DNA of 64,000 nucleotides from Rhizobium mongolense USDA 1844 (GCF_000419765.1 NZ_ATTQ01000004.1:62001-126000), one strand, 5' to 3'. Shown: positions 1-9,755, counted from the stretch's first letter. The notes: a model not told the origin generated them from the letters alone. A program made the numbers and translations.

Positions 1-2
1 CC

Positions 3-701
3 AATGCCATTCAGGTGATGGCGGCAGCAGTCGAGCCCGGCATGACGACGCTGGAGCTCGACCAGATCGGCCGCAAGGTGCTGGAAGATGCGGGCGCGCG
101 TTCGGCGCCGGAATTCTGCTATCAGTTTCCGGGTGCGACCTGCATCAGCGTCAACGAGGAAATCGCCCATGGCATTCCGGGATCGCGCATGGTCCGCCCG
201 GGCGATCTCATCAATATCGACGTCTCGGCCGAAAAGGACGGTTTCTTTGCCGATACCGGCGCCTCCTTCACCGTGCCGCCGGTCAAGCCGAAGATCGAGA
301 AGCTCTGCCGCGACGGCAAGCGGGCGCTGTGGGTCGGCCTCAACCAGGTGAAGGCCGGCGAGCCGCTGGCGAAGATCGGCAAGGCCGTCGGCGCCTTTGC
401 GACAAAGAACCGCTATACACTGGTCGCCAACCTCGCGAGCCACGGTGTCGGCCGCTCGTTGCACGAGGAACCGGCCGAGCTTTCCACCTGGCCCGATCCT
501 TCCGAGAAGCGGATGATGACCGAAGGCCTCGTTTTTACCGTCGAGCCTTTCCTGTCGCTCGGCGCGACATGGGCCGAAGGCGGCGACGACGCCTGGACGC
601 TCTACGCCGACCCGCAGGCCCCAACCGTGCAGTTCGAGCACACGGTGGTGGCGACCCGGAACGGGCCGCTGATCTTGACGCTGCCCGATGGCGGGATTTA
701 G
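3..701 (+). CDS. map: Methionine aminopeptidase type I, 5' end outside window
   Basis: The enzyme removes the initiator methionine from nascent proteins in the cytoplasm. The reading frame is open to the window edge (in-frame codons precede the GTG at 15), so the N-terminus is missing; 232 residues are visible. All five metal ligands of the pita-bread fold can be seen: Asp in NIDVS, Asp in ADTGA, His in ASHGVG, Glu in TVEPF and Glu in QFEHT. The conserved NEEIAHGIPG segment is also present. It ends about 110 bases before the converging PadR gene. Rhizobia often carry more than one map copy, so which paralogue this is cannot be decided here. Confidence 0.93.
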   Translation, partial: NAIQVMAAAVEPGMTTLELDQIGRKVLEDAGARSAPEFCYQFPGATCISVNEEIAHGIPGSRMVRPGDLINIDVSAEKDGFFADTGASFTVPPVKPKIEKLCRDGKRALWVGLNQVKAGEPLAKIGKAVGAFATKNRYTLVANLASHGVGRSLHEEPAELSTWPDPSEKRMMTEGLVFTVEPFLSLGATWAEGGDDAWTLYADPQAPTVQFEHTVVATRNGPLILTLPDGGI

Positions 702-813
702 CGGCGATTTCTCGCGAGGTAGTGTCACCACCCTCGCCAACGAAATCTAAGCCTTGGCCGGCGGCCAAGCACAGGATTTCGTATCTTCTCGCCCGTGGAA
801 GAGGAAGCCTGCC

Positions 814-1404
814 TTACCCCTTCGTCTCCGGCTTGCCACCTTGCAGAATTTCCGTGGCGGCGCGTTCCAGGACGCCGGCGATGCGGGCGGCTTCGACTTT
901 CGACCAGGGGTAACGCATCCTGAGTGCGGCGCGCAGCAGCGTGCGAGCGGCGCGAATGTCGCCATTGTCGCGAATCAAATCCTCCTCGTCTTCGGCGTCG
1001 CGGTGGCGGCCGTGGTGGTCCGGATCGAACATGCGGTTAACGAAAGCCATCTTCTCGCCGATGCGCTCGAGCTTGTTCAGCGTGTGCTGGATCATGGCGC
1101 GATTCTCCTCGACCTTATGCCTGCCGCGTCCGGTGATCTTGTAGAGCTTCTTGGTGCCTTCGCTCTGGACTTCCGCCAGTTCCGTCTCTTCGAGATAGGT
1201 CAGCGCCGGATAGATGACGCCCGGGCTTGGAACGTAGAAGCCGCCCGAGCGCTCCTCCAGGGTCTTGATCAGCTCGTAGCCGTGACGCGGCCGCTCGTCG
1301 AGCAGCGCCAGCAGCACCAGTTGAAGATCGCCAGCCGAAAACTTGCGGCCCATTCCCATCCGCATCGCTTCGCCGAACATGCCGCTACCTCTGAAACCTC
1401 TCAT
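814..1404 (-). CDS. PadR-family transcriptional regulator
   Basis: A 196-residue DNA-binding repressor of the PadR family. The N-terminal winged helix spans about residues 25-100, with the typical LVLLALLDERPRHGYEL start, the VSPGVIYPAL-like segment (here VPSPGVIYPAL) and a YKITGRG wing. A C-terminal helical part (about 110-190) would be the dimerisation domain. A Met/Gly-rich N-terminal tail precedes the domain. It is divergent from a YbfB-type MFS exporter at 1563, and the shared intergenic region holds an inverted repeat, so the obvious hypothesis is that it controls itself and the exporter. The ligand is unknown. Confidence 0.85.
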   Translation of the reverse strand: MRGFRGSGMFGEAMRMGMGRKFSAGDLQLVLLALLDERPRHGYELIKTLEERSGGFYVPSPGVIYPALTYLEETELAEVQSEGTKKLYKITGRGRHKVEENRAMIQHTLNKLERIGEKMAFVNRMFDPDHHGRHRDAEDEEDLIRDNGDIRAARTLLRAALRMRYPWSKVEAARIAGVLERAATEILQGGKPETKG

Positions 1405-1450
1405 GGTCCGCTTCCTTTGCTACTCGATGTATCGTTCACTATATCGTAAA

Positions 1451-1470
1451 ACATATATCGTAAGATATGT
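1451..1470. promoter_or_regulatory. Inverted repeat, candidate PadR operator
   Basis: ACATAT and ATATGT are arranged as a perfect inverted pair around an 8-base centre, 46 bases upstream of the PadR start and in the only region shared with the divergent MFS gene. Further ATATCGT-type words occur just upstream (1429-1447). The position and AT-rich dyad fit a PadR operator, but assignment is inference. Confidence 0.45.
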
Positions 1471-1562
1471 CATTTCAAGGGGCGTCGAAGATTTGTGAAA
1501 TTCATCGATCGATCAGTTTTTCTCGTTTGTCCCCGCCATTGTGCAGCGCGATAAAGCAAAGC

Positions 1563-2744
1563 ATGTTGGTACGCAGCGATACCCAACCAGTGAACCTCTT
1601 CCGGACGGCGCTTGCCGGCATGATCGCGATGTCGGCGGCCATGGGTTTCGGGCGGTTTTCCTATACGCCGATCCTGCCCGGCATGATAAGCGGCGTGCCG
1701 CTTTCGGCGGCCGATGCAGGCTTCATCGCTTCGGCCAATTTCGCAGGCTATCTAGCGGGCGCAGTGCTTGCCACTTACAGCTGGGCCGCCGGCCGTGAAC
1801 GCAAGGTCGCGCTCTCGGCGCTTCTGGCGAACGCGCTGCTGCTTGCCGCCATGGCCGCCACGACTTCCGTTCCGGTCTTCGCTGTGATCCGTTTTCTGGC
1901 CGGATTGGCAAGCGCATTTGCGATGATCTTCACCTCGTCGATCGTCTTGAGCCATGGCGCTGCGGCGGACAACGACCACGTTCAGGCGGCGCATTTTGGC
2001 GGCCCGGGTGCCGGCATTGCGCTCTCTTCGGTCATGGTGATGCTGATCGGTTTCATCTTTGCCGGCGCCTCCGGCTGGCGAGCCGACTGGATCGGCGGTG
2101 CGATCTTTTCGGCAATCGGCCTCGCCGCCGTCTGGCTTTTGCTGCCATTGGCGCCGGTACGCTCAGGCAATGCCGGCAAGGAGCCGCCGATCGTCTGGAA
2201 GCCCCCTGTGGCTCTGATCACGCTTTCCTATGGCATCTTCGGTTTCGGCTACGTGATCACCGCCACCTTCCTCGTCACAATCGCGCGCATGGACGCGGCG
2301 GGGCAGACGGTTGAATTCCTCTGCTGGTTCATCGCTGGGCTCACGGCAGCCGTTGCGCTTTTTGCATGGCGGCCGCTGGTATATCGGCTTGGCCTCGGCT
2401 GGGTCTATGTCGCCGCCCTGCTGATGGAAGCGGTCGGGGTTCTCGCGACGGTGCTTTTGCCGCATTCAATGGCGCCGCTGATCGGCGGCGCTCTCTTCGG
2501 CGCCACCTTCCTCGCCATCACCGCCTACGGGCTGCAGATCGGCCGCAAGCTGGCTCCGGAAAGCGCGCGCCGCATCTTCGCGACAATGACCGCCGCCTTT
2601 GGTCTCGGCCAGATCATCGGCCCCATCGTTGCCGGCTGGATTGCCGAGCAGACCGGCAGCTTCACCATGCCGACCTTTATCGCTGCTGCAGCCCTCATCC
2701 TGTGCGCCGCCCTTGTACTTCCCGTCATCAAGAGATTGGGATAA
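1563..2744 (+). CDS. YbfB/YjiJ-family MFS transporter
   Basis: A 393-residue, 12-helix major facilitator protein of the inner membrane. The N-terminal MGFGRFSYTPILPGM motif is characteristic of the YbfB/YjiJ group, which are putative drug or metabolite exporters. An in-frame ATG exists at 1467, but the 32 residues it would add are polar and do not resemble the family, and it would overlap the candidate operator, so 1563 is preferred. Divergent from the PadR regulator. The substrate cannot be deduced. Confidence 0.8.
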   Translation: MLVRSDTQPVNLFRTALAGMIAMSAAMGFGRFSYTPILPGMISGVPLSAADAGFIASANFAGYLAGAVLATYSWAAGRERKVALSALLANALLLAAMAATTSVPVFAVIRFLAGLASAFAMIFTSSIVLSHGAAADNDHVQAAHFGGPGAGIALSSVMVMLIGFIFAGASGWRADWIGGAIFSAIGLAAVWLLLPLAPVRSGNAGKEPPIVWKPPVALITLSYGIFGFGYVITATFLVTIARMDAAGQTVEFLCWFIAGLTAAVALFAWRPLVYRLGLGWVYVAALLMEAVGVLATVLLPHSMAPLIGGALFGATFLAITAYGLQIGRKLAPESARRIFATMTAAFGLGQIIGPIVAGWIAEQTGSFTMPTFIAAAALILCAALVLPVIKRLG

Positions 2745-2864
2745 GCCGTTACAAATGCGTAACAATGGGCCGAACCCATTGCTGCCTTCTTCGAACTGCC
2801 ATAGTTTCCGGCACAATCAGTTAGCTGATACTCCCAAGATTCCAGTTCAGGAAAGCGACTGCTC

Positions 2865-4130
2865 GTGTTCCATTCCTTCTTCCCGCAGCCGAAACTCTTC
2901 TTCCCGTCAGTAGCCATCTGGGCACTTATCTGTATCGCCGTCTGGTATGGCGTCGGAGAATCGACGGGTCTTTCTCTTGGTTTCGGGCCGCTTCCCGAGG
3001 GGCAGGAGCCCCCAATCGGACTCGACTTTTTCCTCTTGCCCGACAATCTGTTTTTTTATGCTTTCTTCCTGATATGCGTCGGTCTCTTCTGCGGGTTTTG
3101 GCACCTGCGAGCGAAAGACCATCCTTGGAGGATCTGGTCCGTATGGGGTTCTGCGCTCATTATCATGGCGACATATTTCGGGGTTCAGATTTCCGTTGCC
3201 ATCAACAACTGGCGCCGTCCGTTTGGTGATACGTTGCAGAATGCGCTGGCGAAAACGGCCCCTGTCACCGTCTGGGACTTCTATAGCCTTATGCTGATCT
3301 TTGCGCAGATCGCGTTTCTCAGCATGTTCGTTTCAATCATTACTGACTTCTTCACCAGCCATTATGTGTTTCGCTGGCGAACGGCCATGAATGATTTCTA
3401 CATGTCCAAGTGGGAGAAGCTTCGCCATATCGAGGGTGCTGCGCAGCGTGTTCAGGAAGATACGATGCGTTTTTCGAGCATTCTTGAGGGCCTTGGCATC
3501 AACCTGATCAATTCGGTGATGACGCTCATCGTATTCCTGCCGATTCTTTTTGCGCTTTCAAGTTACGTCTCCGAACTGCCGATCGTCGGTGAAATTGGGC
3601 ATACGCTGTTCTGGCTGGCGCTCTTCTGGTCCGCGTTCGGAACTGTGCTTCTCGCCGTCGCCGGTATCAAGCTGCCGGGATTGAACTTCCGCAACCAGCG
3701 CGTGGAAGCTGCTTACCGCAAAGAACTGGTTTACGGCGAAGATTATGCCGACCGGGCCCAGCCGCCGACGGTCAACGAGCTATTTGCGAACGTCCGCCGC
3801 AACTATTTCCGGATGTACTTCCACTATCTCTATTTCAACGTTGCCCGGTACTTCTATCTGCAGGCCGACGCGCTGTTCGTGACCTTCATGCTGGTGCCGA
3901 CGATCGTGGCGGGGAAGATCACCTATGGTATCTATCAGCAGATCCTGACGGCCTTCGGCCAGGTCAGCAACTCCTTCCAGTATCTCGTCAATTCCTGGAC
4001 GACGATCATCGAGCTTCTGTCGATCCACAAGCGTCTCAGGGCCTTCGAGGCGGCGATCGACGACGAGCCGTTGCCGGAGATCGATCAGCGCTATCTCGAG
4101 CGTGATGGCGTCGTCCAACCGGACGGCTAA
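2865..4130 (+). CDS. bacA: BacA/SbmA peptide transporter
   Basis: An inner-membrane transporter of 421 residues that takes up proline-rich and nodule-specific cysteine-rich peptides; in rhizobia BacA is needed for bacteroid survival and for very-long-chain fatty acid modification of lipid A. The sequence starts [13 protein letters not shown] and contains the family hallmarks [48 protein letters not shown] and [16 protein letters not shown]. The GTG at 2865 gives exactly the expected N-terminus. Monocistronic, 120 bases after the MFS gene. The length matches rhizobial BacA; BacA-related paralogues also exist, so orthology rests on similarity recalled from the family. Confidence 0.93.
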   Translation: MFHSFFPQPKLFFPSVAIWALICIAVWYGVGESTGLSLGFGPLPEGQEPPIGLDFFLLPDNLFFYAFFLICVGLFCGFWHLRAKDHPWRIWSVWGSALIIMATYFGVQISVAINNWRRPFGDTLQNALAKTAPVTVWDFYSLMLIFAQIAFLSMFVSIITDFFTSHYVFRWRTAMNDFYMSKWEKLRHIEGAAQRVQEDTMRFSSILEGLGINLINSVMTLIVFLPILFALSSYVSELPIVGEIGHTLFWLALFWSAFGTVLLAVAGIKLPGLNFRNQRVEAAYRKELVYGEDYADRAQPPTVNELFANVRRNYFRMYFHYLYFNVARYFYLQADALFVTFMLVPTIVAGKITYGIYQQILTAFGQVSNSFQYLVNSWTTIIELLSIHKRLRAFEAAIDDEPLPEIDQRYLERDGVVQPDG

Positions 4131-4280
4131 GACATGGGTCGCGCTAAGCTGGAACGTCCCGTTTGCGGCAAACCGCTCATCCGCAGCCGGCACTCGTGGT
4201 GACCCGTCACTCCAAAGATAGAGGGTGGCGGTGTCGGTGATCAATGCTGGGAGAGCAATTAAGGGTGGCGCGCCGCTTTG

Positions 4281-4332
4281 CCCTTCTCCCCAGCGGGGAG
4301 ACGGTGCCCGAAGGGCGGACGAGGGGGCGCCC
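4281..4332 (+). repeat. Intergenic palindromic repeat, copy 1
   Basis: CTCCCC-agc-GGGGAG forms a short hairpin followed by a GGTGCCCGAAGGGCGGACGA tail. Related elements occur at 26362-26400 and 50123-50171. This word family is common between genes in Rhizobiaceae. The 236-base gap between bacA and the deacetylase gene otherwise shows nothing recognisable. Confidence 0.6.
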
Positions 4333-4366
4333 CGGCAGGAGTTTCAAAGGGCGCGCAGGGGCACGC

Positions 4367-5365
4367 TTAAAGCCCCGAAGTTTCCTGTTCCTGCAATTTC
4401 CCGCGCGCCTCGATCATCGGGATCGCTTCCGCGTAGCTGACGCAGGCAACATCCGTTCTTCGGCAGACGTCGCTCACCAGGCGGTCGAGCGCGCGCCAAT
4501 AAGCGCCGCCGTTCATTTCCACGAAGTGGAACCCGAGCTGGAGGGGAATGCGGTCTCCGGCATATTGCTTGTCGAATGCTTCTTTAAAGGCCGCGTAGGC
4601 GCGCTCTTCGAAGACCTTGCTGTCGGTCTTGTCTTCTTCGCCCTTGGAGTGGCGGATGAAGAGGTTGTAGTCCATGCCGATAACCGGCTTTTCCTTCGGA
4701 CCCTCGGGGATCAGCGGCAGGCCGAAGCGGATGATGCCGTCTTCGACGACGGGCGTGGCCGGACCCTTGGTGACGAGGCTGGCGTCATAGGAAAAGCCGG
4801 CCTTCTTCTGCGCAGCGATCATGTCGCCGCCCGCCGTCGCGGAAAGATAGGGTGCACGAAAACCCTTGATGCCGTGCTCGACCAGATCCTGCCAGCCTTG
4901 CGGCTCTTTGAGGTCGACGCTTTTCCAGGCGTTCTTCAACGTCGCCTTGAAGGTCGCGTATTCGGCGGACCAATCGGCCTCGCTCCATTTACGGCCGTCA
5001 AAATGGCCGCAGGCGTGGCTCGAAATATCGTGGCCTTCGAGATGCGCATGCCAGATGTTGCCGAGCCGCTCGCGGATTTCGTCGTCGCTTTGGGCAAAGC
5101 CGACATTAGACTTTCCGCGTTTCTGATGAGGGGCTTGGTAGGCTTTCTTCGCAGCCTGATTCATCAGGAACGTGCAGGAGAGAAAATAGGTAAAGTGTGC
5201 GCCATTCCTTGCTGCCATCTCGCGGCTCTTCTGCCACAACGCGTTGTCATGGGCGCCATCGAAGGACACGATCACCAGCTGCTTCGGCGGCTGGTTGGCT
5301 GCCTGGGCGGGAAGGGAGGTGACGAAGGAAAAGGCGAGGCAGGCAGGGAAAATGAAACGAAACAT
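4367..5365 (-). CDS. Secreted polysaccharide deacetylase (NodB-like domain)
   Basis: A 332-residue exported protein; the first 24 residues (MFRFIFPACLAF... ending PAQAA) form a signal peptide. An upstream in-frame ATG at 5434 would bury the signal peptide behind 23 extra residues, so 5365 is chosen. The NodB homology region begins at VIVSFDGAHD, where the usual TFDDG carries Gly at the second Asp position. The second motif reads SHACGH (HxxxH metal ligands) and the third GFRAPY. The protein should act on an N- or O-acetylated polysaccharide in the periplasm; the substrate is unknown. It converges with bacA and is divergent from nnrU. Confidence 0.8.
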   Translation of the reverse strand: MFRFIFPACLAFSFVTSLPAQAANQPPKQLVIVSFDGAHDNALWQKSREMAARNGAHFTYFLSCTFLMNQAAKKAYQAPHQKRGKSNVGFAQSDDEIRERLGNIWHAHLEGHDISSHACGHFDGRKWSEADWSAEYATFKATLKNAWKSVDLKEPQGWQDLVEHGIKGFRAPYLSATAGGDMIAAQKKAGFSYDASLVTKGPATPVVEDGIIRFGLPLIPEGPKEKPVIGMDYNLFIRHSKGEEDKTDSKVFEERAYAAFKEAFDKQYAGDRIPLQLGFHFVEMNGGAYWRALDRLVSDVCRRTDVACVSYAEAIPMIEARGKLQEQETSGL

Positions 5366-5484
5366 GGGCACCGCGACAATTGTTTGCGGCTTTCCTGTTA
5401 CAGAATTGCGGCAAAGCTGCGGTGCCGCTGGCATTTTCCTGCGGCTGCGGCTAAGCCTCGAAAAACGGATAGGAGACGCGCGCC

Positions 5485-6069
5485 ATGGCCTTGCTTATCG
5501 TCGGCATCATACTTTTCCTCGGTATCCATCTGGTTCGGGTGGTTGCACCCGGTTTCCGCCAATCGATGATCGCAAGCCTCGGGGAGAACGGCTGGAAGAT
5601 CGCCTATGCGATCGCAAGCCTTCTTTCGCTGATCCTGCTGATCTACGGTTTTGGCCAGGCGCGGCAGGTGACCGGCATGCTGTACATGCCGCCGGTGTGG
5701 ATGGCGCATATCGCACTGACGCTGATGCTGATTGCGCTCATCTGTCTTGCCGCCTCGCTGCTGCCGGCGGGGCACATCGCGGTTCGGACCAAGCATCCGA
5801 TGGTGCTATCGGTGAAGATCTGGGCGCTTTCGCATCTGCTTGCCAATGGCGAGACCTCGTCCGTCCTACTGTTTGCGGCCTTCCTCGCCTGGGGCGTCAT
5901 TCTCCGCATCGCCCTGAAGCGGCGCGAGCGGGCGGGCGAGTTGAAGCTGCGGCCCTTCGTTTCAGCCAAGTATGATCTTTATGCGGCCGTCATCGGCGTT
6001 GTTGCCTGGGGGCTGCTGGTCTGGAGAGTGCACGAATGGCTGATCGGCGTTTCGCCGCTTGCCGTGTGA
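5485..6069 (+). CDS. nnrU: NnrU family membrane protein
   Basis: A 194-residue membrane protein with about five to six hydrophobic helices. The segments LGIHLVRVVAP, AGHIAVRTKHPMVLSVKIWALSHLLANGE are diagnostic for NnrU, a family first described next to denitrification genes and related to plant 15-cis-zeta-carotene isomerase, with conserved histidines that may bind heme. A purine-rich GGAGACG stretch precedes the ATG. There are no denitrification genes nearby, so it is not possible to say that it works in nitrogen-oxide metabolism here. Confidence 0.85.
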   Translation: MALLIVGIILFLGIHLVRVVAPGFRQSMIASLGENGWKIAYAIASLLSLILLIYGFGQARQVTGMLYMPPVWMAHIALTLMLIALICLAASLLPAGHIAVRTKHPMVLSVKIWALSHLLANGETSSVLLFAAFLAWGVILRIALKRRERAGELKLRPFVSAKYDLYAAVIGVVAWGLLVWRVHEWLIGVSPLAV

Positions 6070-6171
6070 CGAATCTTTGCGATCCCCCTTACAAGTGCCG
6101 CAAAATGGAGTAGAAGGCCCCACAAATATGCGGCAACGCATGCAATGGGCTTATCCGTGCCGGAGACGAGA

Positions 6172-6855
6172 ATGGCATTCAACGACGACAGCTTCATCCG
6201 TGAAGTCAACGAGGAACTTCGTTCCGACCAGATGAAGGGCGCCTGGCGCCGTTTCGGCCGCTATGTCATCGCCATCGCCGTTCTGATCGTGGTCGGTACG
6301 GCTGGCAAAGTTGCCTTTGACTACTGGGACGACAACCGCTCGTCCGGCACCGGCGACCAGTTCCTGGCGGCGATGAAGCTTGCCGACGAGAACAAGAGCG
6401 ACGAGGCGCTTGCCGCGCTCGCCACGCTCGAAAAGGAAGGCCACGGCGCCTATCCGGTTCTCGCCCGCATGCGTGCGGCCTCGGTCCAAGCGCAGAAGGG
6501 CGACAATGCCGCGGCTATCGCCGCCTTCGAAGCGATCGGCAAGGACCAGTCCGTTCCGGAGGCCGTCCGCGATGCCGCCAGGATGCGCGCCGGCTGGCTG
6601 CTGATCGAAAGCGGCACTTACGAGCAGGTTTCCGCCGCCGTCGAGGAAATGGCCATTCCGGCGAACGCCTTCCGCCACTCGGCCCGCGAAGCGCTGGGCC
6701 TTGCCGCCTACAAGGCCGGCAACATGGTGCAGGCCCGCCAGTGGTATCAGGCGATCGCCGACGATGCCGCAAGCCCGCGCAACATTGCAAACCGCGCCCA
6801 GATCATGCTTGATAATATCACCGCATCCGGCAAGGCGCCCGCCGCGCAGGGCTGA
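6172..6855 (+). CDS. Membrane-anchored TPR protein upstream of der
   Basis: A 227-residue protein with a cytoplasmic N-terminus, one transmembrane helix at about residues 32-52 (VIAIAVLIVVGTAGKVAF) and a periplasmic helical-repeat region. It resembles the YfgM/ancillary SecYEG-like TPR proteins that in many proteobacteria sit directly upstream of bamB and der. The start at 6172 (MAFNDDSF) has GAGACGAG in front; an in-frame ATG at 6145 has no such site. Only 15 bases separate it from der, so the two are probably co-transcribed. A role in envelope protein handling is inference from the family and location. Confidence 0.8.
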   Translation: MAFNDDSFIREVNEELRSDQMKGAWRRFGRYVIAIAVLIVVGTAGKVAFDYWDDNRSSGTGDQFLAAMKLADENKSDEALAALATLEKEGHGAYPVLARMRAASVQAQKGDNAAAIAAFEAIGKDQSVPEAVRDAARMRAGWLLIESGTYEQVSAAVEEMAIPANAFRHSAREALGLAAYKAGNMVQARQWYQAIADDAASPRNIANRAQIMLDNITASGKAPAAQG

Positions 6856-6870
6856 ATCTAAGGATCTCTA

Positions 6871-8289
6871 ATGAGCTTTACGGTCGCGATCGTCGGTCGC
6901 CCGAATGTCGGCAAGTCGACGCTTTTCAACCGCCTGGTTGGGAAGAAGCTGGCGCTCGTCGACGATACGCCGGGCGTTACCCGCGACCGCCGGCCGGGCG
7001 ATGCGCGGCTGATCGACCTCAAGTTCACGATCGTCGATACCGCCGGTCTCGAAGAGGCTGATGCTGAAAGCCTTCTGGGCCGCATGCGCGCCCAGACGGA
7101 AGCGGCAATCGACGAGGCCGATCTGTCGCTGTTCGTCGTCGATGCCAAGACCGGTCTGACGCCGGTCGATACCGCCTTGGCCGAAATGCTGCGCCGCCGC
7201 GGCAAGCCGGTGGTGCTTGTTGCCAACAAGGCCGAAGCGAAGGGCTCCGACAGCGGTTTCTACGACGCCTATACGCTCGGTCTCGGCGAACCGACGCCGA
7301 TTTCGGCCGAACACGGACAGGGCATGCTCGACCTGCGCGACGCGATCGTCGCCGCGCTCGGCAAGGAGCGGGCCTATCCGCCGAAGGAAGACGTCGCCGT
7401 TACCGACGTGGACGTTCCGCGGTCCGAAGTGGAGGGCGAAGAGGATGAAGAGCCCGCCTACGACGATACCAAGCCGCTCCGCGTTGCAATCGTCGGGCGG
7501 CCGAATGCCGGCAAGTCGACGCTCATCAACCGCTTCCTTGGCGAAGACCGGCTGCTGACCGGGCCGGAAGCTGGTATCACGCGCGATTCCATCTCCGTCG
7601 AGTGGGATTGGCGTGGCCGCACGATCAAGATGTTCGACACTGCCGGCATGCGCCGCAAGGCGAGGGTGATCGAAAAGCTGGAGAAGCTTTCGGTTGCCGA
7701 TGCGCTGCGCGCGATCCGTTTTGCCGAACTTGTTGTCGTCGTCTTCGACGCGACGATCCCCTTCGAGAAACAGGATCTGCACATCGTCGACCTGGTGCTG
7801 CGCGAAGGCCGTGCGGCCGTTCTCGCCTTCAACAAGTGGGACATGATCGAGGATCCGCAGGCGGTTCTCGCCGACCTGCGCGAAAAGACCGATCGCCTGC
7901 TGCCGCAGGCGCGCGGCATCCGCGCCGTTCCGATTTCCGGCCAGACCGGCCGCGGGCTCGACAAGCTCATGCAGTCGATCATCGATACCGACAAGGTGTG
8001 GAACAAGCGCATTTCGACGGCGCGGCTCAACCGCTGGCTGGAGCAGCAGCAGGTGCAGCATCCGCCGCCGGCCGTTTCCGGCCGCCGCATCAAGCTGAAA
8101 TACATGACGCAGGTAAAGGCCCGCCCGCCGGCCTTCATGATTTCCTGCACGCGTTCCGATGCGCTGCCGGAATCCTATACGCGCTATCTGATCAACGGTT
8201 TGCGCGAGGATTTCGACATGCCGAGCGTGCCGATCCGCATCCATTACCGCTCGCCGGACAATCCGTACGAATCGAAGAAGAAGCGGTAG
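6871..8289 (+). CDS. der: Ribosome-associated GTPase Der (EngA)
   Basis: Der is an essential double-domain GTPase that acts in 50S ribosomal subunit assembly. This 472-residue protein has two complete G domains: GRPNVGKST (residues about 8-16) with DTAG and NKAE, and GRPNAGKST (about 210-218) with DTAGMRRK and NKWD, followed by a C-terminal KH-like domain ending in [12 protein letters not shown]. An acidic linker (EGEEDEEP) lies between the G domains, typical for alphaproteobacteria. It follows the TPR gene by 15 bases. Confidence 0.97.
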   Translation: MSFTVAIVGRPNVGKSTLFNRLVGKKLALVDDTPGVTRDRRPGDARLIDLKFTIVDTAGLEEADAESLLGRMRAQTEAAIDEADLSLFVVDAKTGLTPVDTALAEMLRRRGKPVVLVANKAEAKGSDSGFYDAYTLGLGEPTPISAEHGQGMLDLRDAIVAALGKERAYPPKEDVAVTDVDVPRSEVEGEEDEEPAYDDTKPLRVAIVGRPNAGKSTLINRFLGEDRLLTGPEAGITRDSISVEWDWRGRTIKMFDTAGMRRKARVIEKLEKLSVADALRAIRFAELVVVVFDATIPFEKQDLHIVDLVLREGRAAVLAFNKWDMIEDPQAVLADLREKTDRLLPQARGIRAVPISGQTGRGLDKLMQSIIDTDKVWNKRISTARLNRWLEQQQVQHPPPAVSGRRIKLKYMTQVKARPPAFMISCTRSDALPESYTRYLINGLREDFDMPSVPIRIHYRSPDNPYESKKKR

Positions 8290-8395
8290 CCGCCTTTCAC
8301 TCCTGTTCGGGAAATGCGCCGCCGCACGGCGCGCGGAAAAGCTGGAGCTGCCGACCGGGCCGCTCCAGCAATGACCCTGCGAAACCTTGGCGCTC

Positions 8396-8833
8396 CTAGT
8401 CGAGGAACGCCGCGCGCAGCCGATGGAACATGCCGCGCTTTCCTTCAGCGTAGAAAGAGCGGATTTGCCGGGCAGCGGTTGCAGCGTTTACCGTAGCGCC
8501 GAAGTGGCAGTAGCAGATGACCTTATGCAACTCCCTGTCGGTCAACTCGAAAAACCGCTTTGCTTCGCCATAGGTGTCGTTTTCCATCCCGGCTGCACGC
8601 AGCACAGGATCTTTGAACGCGACGGAGATCGGCGAATTGTCGGCGCGCATGATGTCGCGCCCTGCTTCCGGCTGATATTCTGTCTGGTGCAGTGTCGAGA
8701 GATGCCGGTTAGGAAACTGCTCGAGGATCTCTGCCCAGCGCTGCAGGCGCTCGCTGCGCGACATCGGCCGGCGCGGCTGATCCGGGTTGACGTTTGCGAC
8801 GGTCCGCAGTTGGTCAAGTGCTTGATGTTTCAT
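8396..8833 (-). CDS. Conserved hypothetical protein
   Basis: A 145-residue soluble protein without signal peptide or membrane segment. The middle part contains RMSRSERLQRWAEIL-type helical sequence, and the C-terminal half (ELHKVICYCHFGATVNAATAARQIRSFY) is predicted mostly helical. The composition is ordinary and codon use looks like the neighbours, so I take it as real. I do not recognise a domain with confidence. It converges with der and has no operon partner. Confidence 0.7.
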   Translation of the reverse strand: MKHQALDQLRTVANVNPDQPRRPMSRSERLQRWAEILEQFPNRHLSTLHQTEYQPEAGRDIMRADNSPISVAFKDPVLRAAGMENDTYGEAKRFFELTDRELHKVICYCHFGATVNAATAARQIRSFYAEGKRGMFHRLRAAFLD

Positions 8834-9281
8834 TTTAGCCTCCGATTCAGACGATGGCTGCTCCGCCCCCTTACACTTTTGCCCTGAAATAAGATTGACT
8901 CCTGCGGGCGCGGAAGTCCAATCACGATGCTCATCGAGGCGGCTTTTTGCGTCATCGTCAGCGTTTTCGGGCAGGCCTGATATGGCGGGCAGGCGATCAA
9001 GATCCTCTGACCGGCAAAGTCATCGTTTTTTGCTCTGCAAAACATGCCGGGCGTACAAAAGTGAAAGGGTGACCGGCACGACCGACACAAATCGCACCTC
9101 AGAGAACGCCTGGCTCCTGTCATTGGCTGCGCGCTGGGAGTTTCGAGCACAAATACCGGTGCCACGATTTGCAATTGCACCGTCTGGCGCAGCCATGGTG
9201 TTGCGCCCGCTCGCCGATGTCTGGTTTTAAGCCGGAAGGCGAAGTCGGTGGCTGCCACTCAACAGCGAACATTCGCCCTTC
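8834..9281. other. Intergenic region without a supported gene
   Basis: About 450 bases between the hypothetical protein and the MarR gene. Open frames exist on both strands (for example 8830-9258 on the minus strand), but their products are rich in Arg, Ser and Cys and show no family motif, ribosome site or operon logic. No tRNA or clear hairpin terminator was seen. Confidence 0.5.
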
Positions 9282-9722
9282 TCAGGCAGCAACACTTTTG
9301 TTCAACGCCTCGCGTAGCGCCACGATCTCGGCCTGCAGGCGCGAGAGGCCGGCGGCGTCCCGGCCGGTAGCGCCGGCGATGCAGTCAGGAATCGCGGCGG
9401 CCTTTTCTTGCAGTCCGATGCCTTCGCCGCTCAGGCGGATGACGACGACGCGTTCGTCTTCCTTACTGCGCTCGCGGCAGATATAGCCGGCGGCTTCGAG
9501 GCGCTTCAGCAAAGGGGTAAGCGTGCTCGATTCCAGGAAGAGCTTTTCGCCAAGGCCGCCGACGGTCTGGCCGTCTTCCTGCCAGAGCGAGACCATCACC
9601 AGATATTGCGGATAGGTGAGGCCGAGCGCGTCGAGCAACGGCTTGTAGACGCGGTTCATCGCGTGGCTTGCCGTATAGATGGCGAAGCAGATGAAATTGT
9701 CGAGTTTTGGTTGCTCCTGCAT
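9282..9722 (-). CDS. MarR/OhrR-type redox regulator
   Basis: A 146-residue winged-helix regulator. The N-terminal [24 protein letters not shown] carries the single cysteine at the position used by OhrR to sense organic hydroperoxides. The DNA-binding part includes [13 protein letters not shown], the [16 protein letters not shown] recognition helix and the ERVVVIRLS wing. The ATG at 9722 gives a normal OhrR N-terminus; an upstream start would add an unrelated tail. It is divergent from a secreted esterase rather than from an ohr peroxidase gene, and the shared region holds repeated GCGATAAA words. The sensor chemistry is inference from the cysteine. Confidence 0.82.
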   Translation of the reverse strand: MQEQPKLDNFICFAIYTASHAMNRVYKPLLDALGLTYPQYLVMVSLWQEDGQTVGGLGEKLFLESSTLTPLLKRLEAAGYICRERSKEDERVVVIRLSGEGIGLQEKAAAIPDCIAGATGRDAAGLSRLQAEIVALREALNKSVAA

Positions 9723-9755
9723 GGCATTTCTCCGGAAACATACCAATCGAAATCG

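Noticed and set aside
6868-8244. Long open frame on the minus strand covering der
   Set aside because: It is the antisense shadow of a clear Der GTPase; high GC makes such frames common.
8830-9258. 142-codon minus-strand frame in the gap before the MarR gene
   Set aside because: Arg/Ser/Cys-rich composition, no ribosome site, overlaps the upstream gene start; no family recognised.
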